The notes under the pieces were generated by a model. It saw only the letters and a list, made by a program, of their open reading frames with translations. It ran no database searches and was not told where the DNA came from. Positions 58,215 through 64,000 of a stretch of DNA of 64,000 nt are shown here, piece by piece. Numbering within the stretch: the first letter of the stretch is position 1; each line of letters starts with the position of its first letter. The stretch is from Apodemus sylvaticus. Lineage: Eukaryota > Chordata > Mammalia > Rodentia > Muridae. The stretch covers positions 90,421,835 to 90,485,834 of the forward strand of contig NC_067483.1 in NCBI RefSeq assembly GCF_947179515.1. The letters run 5' to 3'. Both the position numbers and the translations under genes were made by a program.

Positions 58215-58335
58215 TTATTTACACTGTAGGTTCTTCTGAGAAAATAACTGACATTTAATTCATTGATTCATAGACCTTCATTTACGAGAGGTTAATATCT
58301 CAATTCTCCCAGTGGAATGAGTTGGATTTAAAAAA
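58215..58335 (+). repeat. Copy 2 of a diverged local duplication
   Basis: ACACTGTAGGTTCTTCTGAG and then TTCATTGATTCATAGACCTT match 56928-57055. The spacing between starts is about 1.29 kb. Confidence 0.75.
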
Positions 58336-58344
58336 AAAATAGAA

Positions 58345-58430
58345 TTTAAATTCTAGTTCTATCAGCAACTAGACAAGTGATTGGAAAACTCCTTTTATCT
58401 CTCTGGAGTAGACGCTGTGAAGGCTCAATA
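58345..58430 (+). mobile_element. MIR-like fragment
   Basis: ATTCTAGTTCTATCAGCAAC, then CTAGACAAGTGATTGG and TTTATCTCTCTGGAGTAG resemble the MIR core. Confidence 0.45.
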
Positions 58431-59333
58431 CTTCTTACTGTGGCACATTTGAAAACACGTGGAATCCCATAAAGAAAAGGCAGTCTTGTCCATATCACTA
58501 ATCTTTATTAAATCTCAGCATCTCGCCACGGGGACTTCCTTGACAAAGTAGAAAGTCATTACACAGCCCCGGTCCTCAGCAGTCCCTCCTCCTGCTTGAC
58601 AGCTTCATAATCTGAAGACTGTTTTTTTTATTCCTATGCCTTCATTTATTACTTATGGTGCCGTTGGGGTATTTATTTATTGATTTATTTATTTTGCTCA
58701 GGACCCAACCCAGGATCTTGTTCATGCCAAGCAAGCGGTCTATTGTTCAGCTGCACCCCAACCCCTCTGCCTGATTTCACTCATAGATGCCCACTCTCTG
58801 CCTGATTTTACTAGTCGATGTCTACCCTCTTATTCACAAATCTGAACCCCAAAACGTCTGAGATGTAAATGAGGTTCTGTTTGCTTGCTTATTTTGTAAA
58901 TTCATGACTTGTTTGAGAACAAAAGAATCTAAACATAGATTCTAGAATTCATAGAACTAGAATCTAAACAGACACGAAGCTATTTATGGACTTCCTGTGT
59001 CTCCCTTTCAATGACTGTATTTTAGTTTGGAATATTAACTATTTCACTTTGAAATATTAATGTAGATGAACATGGTCTGTGCCCCCCCCCACCTTGATAA
59101 AGGTATCTTCTATCATCTATCTAGCCCATGTGAGGACTCTAAAATCAGAACAACTTAGAATATTGAAATGCATTTGGCTCTCACATGTTTAAGATAGAGC
59201 AGTGACTCTATGTGGTCCTGTATATACCACAAGCACCTGGTAAAAACATACATATTCGTGAGGATTTGATCCAATTCTCCAACTTTTATTTAAATGATAT
59301 CATATGTTTTCTTCAGCAACTTGCTTTTGTTCG
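58431..59333. other. Intergenic, AT-rich
   Basis: An old ID/B2-like antisense tRNA-head relic at about 58665-58770 (GGACCCAACCCAGGATCTTG, then GCCAAGCAAGCGGTC) is the only repeat noticed. Confidence 0.4.
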
Positions 59334-59341
59334 CTAAATAT

Positions 59342-59566
59342 TTTTAAGGTTTATTTTATTATTTATTTATGTGGGTGTATGCGTACACTCGCACACGTGT
59401 ACGCATGCTTGCTGGTGCTTGTGGAGTCTAGAATCGAGTGCTGGATCCCTTGAAGCCGGAGTTACAGGCAGTTCTGAGCCTCCACTTGCGGGTGCTGGGG
59501 ACCGAGCTCCAGTCCTTTGGAAGAACAGCAAGTACTCACTGCTGGGCCATCTTTCCAGCCCCAACA
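59342..59566 (-). mobile_element. B3/B2-type SINE, antisense, with target-site duplication
   Basis: A T-rich tail side (TTTATTTATGTGGGTG), CCAGTCCTTTGGAAGAACAG and GCTGGGCCATCTTTCCAGCC are the antisense B2-group landmarks. CTAAATAT flanks it at 59334-59341 and 59567-59574. Confidence 0.85.
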
Positions 59567-59574
59567 CTAAATAT

Positions 59575-61210
59575 ATTTTTAATGTATCCATATTGATAAA
59601 TAATAAGTGTGGTTGTGTGACACTCCCTTGTATGAAATAGCTACATTATTTGTTCATTCAGCCTTTGGAGAACATCTGAGATGTTTCTAGATTTTTTTTA
59701 TTTTTATAAACAGCGTTGAATGAACACACACTTCATGTCGCCGCCCCAGGAATCCACATCTTCACTTTTTAACCGTGCTTAACTACATCTCAATTTACTC
59801 TCTCAGCAGCCGACCTAGTCCTGCTGTTTCCATCCCTGAGGGCATGAGGCATCATTAACGGCTTTCTCCCATTCCCATTGTTGCCAATCAAACTGTAGGT
59901 TTTGAGGAGGCCGGCCAACAGGGCTGGTTCTTGGCCAGGCTAGGAGCCAGTGGGGAAATAAGACAAGTGGTTCAGAGACCCGAACACCCCCATGGGTTTG
60001 ACCTTGAAACAGCCAGGGAAGACTGAGCCTACCTACCACAGAGTACTTTCTCCAGAGAGGAAGAGAGACACTACACTTCTACAATCATGATCCTTTTCCG
60101 GTTGATGGTACAGTGTCCACCCCGTGCCCAGCCTCTTCGCCATCTTGGTGGAAAGGAAGGAGGTGGAAAGGAAGGCCTAATATTTAGAGGAAATCCCTTG
60201 CTGAGGAAACAGGATGGAAAGGAACACCTGGCTTCTCACTGTCCTGGTTTTGTCGCTGCGTTTCTCTAGTGCGGACCAAGGCTGAGCAAATACCCACAAG
60301 GTTATTATTGGTCACCGATGTTCTCTCTCCTGGCCATCGCTTACTCATCTTCTGTGCCCATCTTTCTGTTCAGCTGTTGGTCTCCATCTTTGTTGGCATA
60401 AGTAATATATTCCGAACTTTTTGTTGGAAGCACATATTGCTACCATGGTTTCTCAGACTTGGCCTTTTCTTCTTATTATTTTTGACTAAGTAGGCATGTA
60501 TCAACAGAAAGCTTCTATTTCAGTATGAAAATCCTTCAATAACTGTCCTGAGGGTTTTTTGTTTGGTTGTTGAGTTGTTGTTGTTGTTTTGTGGCCTTTA
60601 TACCCTAGAAAGCCATTGCTACTTATGAAGGCTGGGTAGAAAGTGTGTGGGCCAAATGACCTGAGCCTGCTCTGGGGTGGGAAAGGGAACACCTATATTT
60701 TGTTTTGAGACCAAATCTCATTATGTAGACCAGGCTAGCCTAGAATTCATAAAGCTCCACCTTCCTCTGCCTCCTGTGGTTGGAAGACTATAATCTGGAG
60801 AAAAGGGAGGACATCAGAGGAGAAGAAGAGAGATTTGGGGGTTGGCCAGCATCCCCAGACCCCTGCTGGTTCTGAGCACCTTGGACTTGTCTAGAGTTCC
60901 ACTGGGCTTAGTCCCTCAGACTCAGGCACGTGACACCAAGAAAGGCTGACTGTGCCTTCCTATCTAATGTATTGCTGCTTTTGCGTAAGGACTGTGACCA
61001 AATGACTAACAGAAACACCCTTAGTATTTCTTTTTGGTGGGAAGCTCAGTCATCCTGGATGGATCTTTTGTCTCTGGGTCTGTGTGTGGTGAAACAGAAT
61101 ATCACAGCAACGAGAGTTGCTCTGTGTGAGTCAAGTGTGCTACCTATTTCCTATAGCCAATTCCTACCTCTGGAAAGTGTCACCCATTGGCCAAGATTTA
61201 ACACACGAGC
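59575..61210. other. Intergenic, mostly unique
   Basis: An antisense B1 relic lies at 60695-60790. No gene was recognised. Confidence 0.45.
60695..60790 (-). mobile_element. B1 fragment, antisense
   Basis: TTTTGTTTTGAGACCAAATC, then GACCAGGCTAGCCTAGAATT and CTTCCTCTGCCTCCTGTGG. Confidence 0.75.
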
Positions 61211-61218
61211 CTTCAGGT

Positions 61219-61411
61219 GAATGGCTCTCAACCTTTGTGTTCCTTCACAGGGGTCACCAAAGACCATCTTGCATATCAGACAGTTATATTATGATTCATA
61301 ACAGCAGAAAATTACAGTTATGAAGTAGCAACAAAATAATTTTATGGTTGGGAGGGTCACATGAAGAACTGTGTTAAAGGGCTGCAGCATTAGGAAGGCT
61401 GAGAACCACTG
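61219..61411. mobile_element. URR1-type hAT-Charlie MITE with 8-bp target-site duplication
   Basis: The left end GAATGGCTCTCAACC is the degenerate partner of the right end GGCTGAGAACCACTG, the CAGTGGTTCTCAACC-type hAT inverted repeat. The interior has TATTATGATTCATAACAGCA and AATTTTATGGTTGGGAG. Flanks CTTCAGGT (61211-61218) and CTTCAGGG (61412-61419) match at 7 of 8 bases, as expected for a hAT duplication. Confidence 0.85.
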
Positions 61412-61444
61412 CTTCAGGGGAAAATCCTTTATTTTCAAACCCAG

Positions 61445-61575
61445 TGTCTAGGGAGGTGGATCAGCAGGTAAAGGTGCTTGCTCTACAAGTCTGGTGATCC
61501 CAGATCAATCCCTGGAACCCACAGAAAGGAGGAAGGAGAAAACTGACACCACAAAGTTATCCTTTGACCTACACC
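61445..61575 (+). mobile_element. B2/B3-type SINE
   Basis: GGTAAAGGTGCTTGCTCTAC, then TCAATCCCTGGAACCCACAG, followed by a CA-rich expansion. Confidence 0.75.
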
Positions 61576-62000
61576 CCCCCACACACACACAGACTCATGT
61601 GTCTGAACACACATATGCACCCACACACTCATGCACATGTGCATACACACATACACACACAGAGATTCATATGTCTGAACACACATATGCACACACACAT
61701 GTATCTAAACATACATATGTACACACACACTCATGCACACACATACACATATGCACACACAAACAGAGGCTCAGGTATCTGAACATACATATGTACACAC
61801 AGTCATGCACGTGCACACACACACAGGCATGCACACTCATGCACATGTGCACACAATCATGCACATAGAAACACACACAGATGCATGTGCACACACACAT
61901 ACACATGTATCTAAGCACGCATATGCACACATACACACTCATGCATATGTGCTCACAATCATGCACATGGAAACATACACACAGAGACACACATACACTA
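61576..62000. repeat. CA-rich variant repeat (CACATACACA, CATGCACACA units)
   Basis: About 425 bp of CA-dominated sequence carries repeated phrases such as ATGTATCTAAACATACATAT and CTCATGCACATGTGCACACA. It grew from the 3' end of the preceding SINE. Confidence 0.9.
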
Positions 62001-62637
62001 AAAAGATAAACAGTGGCAAAAAGGCAGCCCTAAGTCTCCTTGGGCATCAGTTGAATGCTCTGCCCACACAACCCATCACCTGTTAAATCCTAGTTCTTAA
62101 CTATTGCCTTGGGGACCATGTTTCCACATGGAAGTACTAGAGAAGTACTAACATTTGGCTTTGGTAAAAGATGCAGAGGTCCTTGAACCCACAGATAAGC
62201 ACCAAGGGAACCAGGAATGTCAAACACACAGGGTTGTCTCTTCAGGAGGAGACATGTATAACTGTTTTCTGCTTAGGAGGAACTTAATAGCCTGATGACC
62301 TCTGCAATATCTGCATGGTGGGGGCCACACCCAATCTCCCCCTCTCCCCCCCCCCCCCACTATTCTCATGAGGTTGTTTTTCTCAGTCAACCTATGGAAC
62401 CTATCTTGATGAAAAATGTCACACATACTTTACAAGGAGTTTGGATGCAGTCAGCCACACGTTAGCTTCGGTCATGCAAATGGAACTGAGTCAATTATCT
62501 TCAGGAAAAATTTCCACCAAATTGTGCTGGGCTTAAACATGACTAAAATGAATTTACTCAGGATCAGACTCCTGAAGTTTGAACCAACACCATCTTATGA
62601 GTCCTGTTGAGCCAAACCACACTCTGGCTTCCTACAG
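62001..62637. other. Intergenic, unique
   Basis: A C11 run sits at 62348-62358. No gene was recognised. Confidence 0.4.
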
Positions 62638-62892
62638 ATCATCACTCGGCTGACTGTGGTGGTCTCGGAGACCTCTGCCTCCCTGCTCCGGCCCTCCACT
62701 GGCTTCCTCTGGGCAGATTCTGAGACGTTTATGGATGAGAGTATCTCAAACTAACAGCCCTATGTCCACCTTGCCAAGGGGCTCAAGGGACCCTGGTCGG
62801 GAGAAGGACTTTGTGAGCGCAGGGCTGACGAGCTGGGGCAGCTACAGGAAGAAGGCGTCTTCTGGAATAGGGTGCACAGAGGAATGTGCTGA
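62638..62892 (+). pseudogene. Possible decayed coding segment
   Basis: After CTTCCTACAG (a plausible splice acceptor) the + frame reads 84 codons with a single in-frame stop (TAA at 62752). It begins IITRLTVVVSETSASLLRPS and later reads RADELGQLQEEGVFWNR before TGA at 62890. The base composition is richer in CpG than its surroundings. I recognise no family, so this may be chance. Confidence 0.2.
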
Positions 62893-63698
62893 CTGACTGG
62901 GGAGCAATTTTCTTCCAATCACCGCATCCACTCACATCTCCATCCTTCCTTAAAATCTACAGATCCTGAGTCCTGGAGTCACATGACACCCTCAGATGAC
63001 CTGGATACCCACTGTGTCATCGCCTCTCTTTCCACCACCAGGATGAACAGCAGCAGCAACTGAGGTGACTTGTATCTGTAAAACACAAACATAAAATCTT
63101 TAGTTTCCATGTTCGCCAGGCATCAGGCTAGCCATGCTTCCAAGAAAGAGTCTTCCCATCCCTGTCCTTTATATGAACTGTAACAGCTCAGAGACTTTCT
63201 CTTCCTAATCTTGTCTTCCAGAACACTCTTTCCAATCTACACCACAGCTCAAATGGTCACCTGTCACACTTAATAGGTCCTAGATGTCATCATTTCTCAG
63301 AGAGCTACCACTCTGGCCTCTTCTCGTCTGTTCCTTCCTGACTGTGGCCACCATGGTCACCACTTACACAGTCTCTCAGAGAACCCAGGTTTACTAAGAT
63401 GTGGCCAAGAGAGGTAAATATCTCAGAGTAGTCTGTGTGGCTGTCACTCACTGAAATCCCTAACTTCCCACCACAGTGCTGATGAGGATAAGAGAAATAT
63501 CATCTGAGAGGGTCAAGAGAGGCAGGCATGAGGTATTGTCATGGTGGTGGCAGAGAGATGGGAATGAGTCCCACTCCTAGAACAGGCATTATAGGCGGTT
63601 TGTAGCTTCTGGGAGAAGGAAAGTCAGTCTTCTTTAAGAATGTAGCCCCATAAGTCAACCATCCTCCAGGGGAAGGCCACACACAGAGCAGGACTGGC
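62893..63698. other. Intergenic, unique
   Basis: No gene or repeat was recognised. Confidence 0.4.
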
Positions 63699-64000
63699 AG
63701 GGCCGCCTCTGTGTAAACACTGAGGGTGGTACAGCTGCAGAAGCATCTCCTGCAGGAGGACCTGATTGAGGACAGCCTGTGACACCAGCATCTCCTGCAG
63801 GAGGACCTGATTGAGGATAGCCTGTGACACCAGCATTCCTGCAGGAGGACCTAGTTGAGGATTACTGGTATAAATAATGCCAGCCAATCAGGAACTGCTG
63901 TTTAGAAGATGCTTTCTTGGGACCAATGGGGCGTGGGTGGAGGGTATTAAAGGAGCCTGCGGCAGTGCTCAGATGAGCTTGCTGTGCTGTTTCCCACCTG
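63699..64000 (+). promoter_or_regulatory. Promoter-like module, copy 2 (runs to window edge)
   Basis: Homologous to 57160-57377: AGCATCTCCTGCAGGAGGAC, CTGCTGTTTAGAAGATGC, then CCAAT at 63923-63927, TATTAAAGG at 63945-63953 and ATG at 63973-63975 (MSLLCCFPP). TATA-like-to-ATG distance is 28 bp in both copies. The sequence continues beyond the window. Confidence 0.45.
63738..63860. repeat. 45-bp tandem repeat, nearly three copies
   Basis: The unit GCATCTCCTGCAGGAGGACC, then TGATTGAGGACAGCCTGTGA and CACCA repeats. The minus strand reads it as a 15-residue repeat (MLVSQAVLNQVLLQE). Copy 1 of the module at 57.2 kb has only one unit, so the array grew after the duplication. Confidence 0.9.

Noticed and set aside
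57160..64000. Complete provirus with LTRs at 57.2 and 63.7 kb
   Set aside because: The interval holds a SINE, a hAT element and CA repeats but no retroviral coding traces, and no AATAAA lies in the first block.

Overview
The window comes from a murid rodent, most probably the genus Mus. It holds B1 SINEs with the Mus-type body (GATTTCTGAGTT), B2 SINEs with exact target-site duplications, ERVK- and MaLR-type LTRs, rodent L1, a URR1-type hAT element and many long (CA)n, (GA)n and (GAAA)n arrays. No rat ID-element burst was seen. There are no prokaryotic features, operons or CRISPR arrays. Species was not verified against a database.

The only gene recognised with confidence is the 3' part of Susd4 (sushi domain-containing 4), on the + strand from about position 1 to 18455. 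Four coding exons with matching GT/AG sites and phases are present: 12098-12289 (last sushi/CCP domain), 13532-13676 (transmembrane segment), 15675-16057 (cytoplasmic tail with LPTY and PPAY motifs) and 17079-17107 (last residues and TAG). A roughly 1.35-kb 3' UTR appears to end at paired ATTAAA signals followed by a G/T-rich element. Positions 1-12097 are the intron before the CCP exon.

From about 18.5 to 64 kb the DNA looks intergenic. By remembered mammalian gene order this is the Susd4-to-Tlr5 interval, but no Tlr5 exon was seen. It is mostly old and young repeats plus unique sequence. Highlights are (a) a 3.5-kb L1 at 45.7-49.2 kb whose 5' part is inverted, flanked by a 16-bp target-site duplication and inserted into an older repeat; (b) a 26-bp minisatellite at 39.95-40.23 kb; (c) a GT-rich variable repeat at 42.1-42.6 kb; (d) a GC-rich TATA-box module near 44.29 kb; and (e) a duplicated CCAAT/TATA-like module at 57.3 and 63.9 kb, each copy with an ATG exactly 28 bp after the TATA-like motif and a similar N-terminal reading. 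The first copy opens a 121-codon frame; the second runs off the window.

No convincing new biological system was found. The best candidates for follow-up are the duplicated promoter-like module with its small ORF, an exact 55-bp duplication inside the Susd4 intron, and the L1 inversion junction carrying a long (TTC)n tract. Repeat family names come from memory of consensus sequences and are marked as uncertain where they are.
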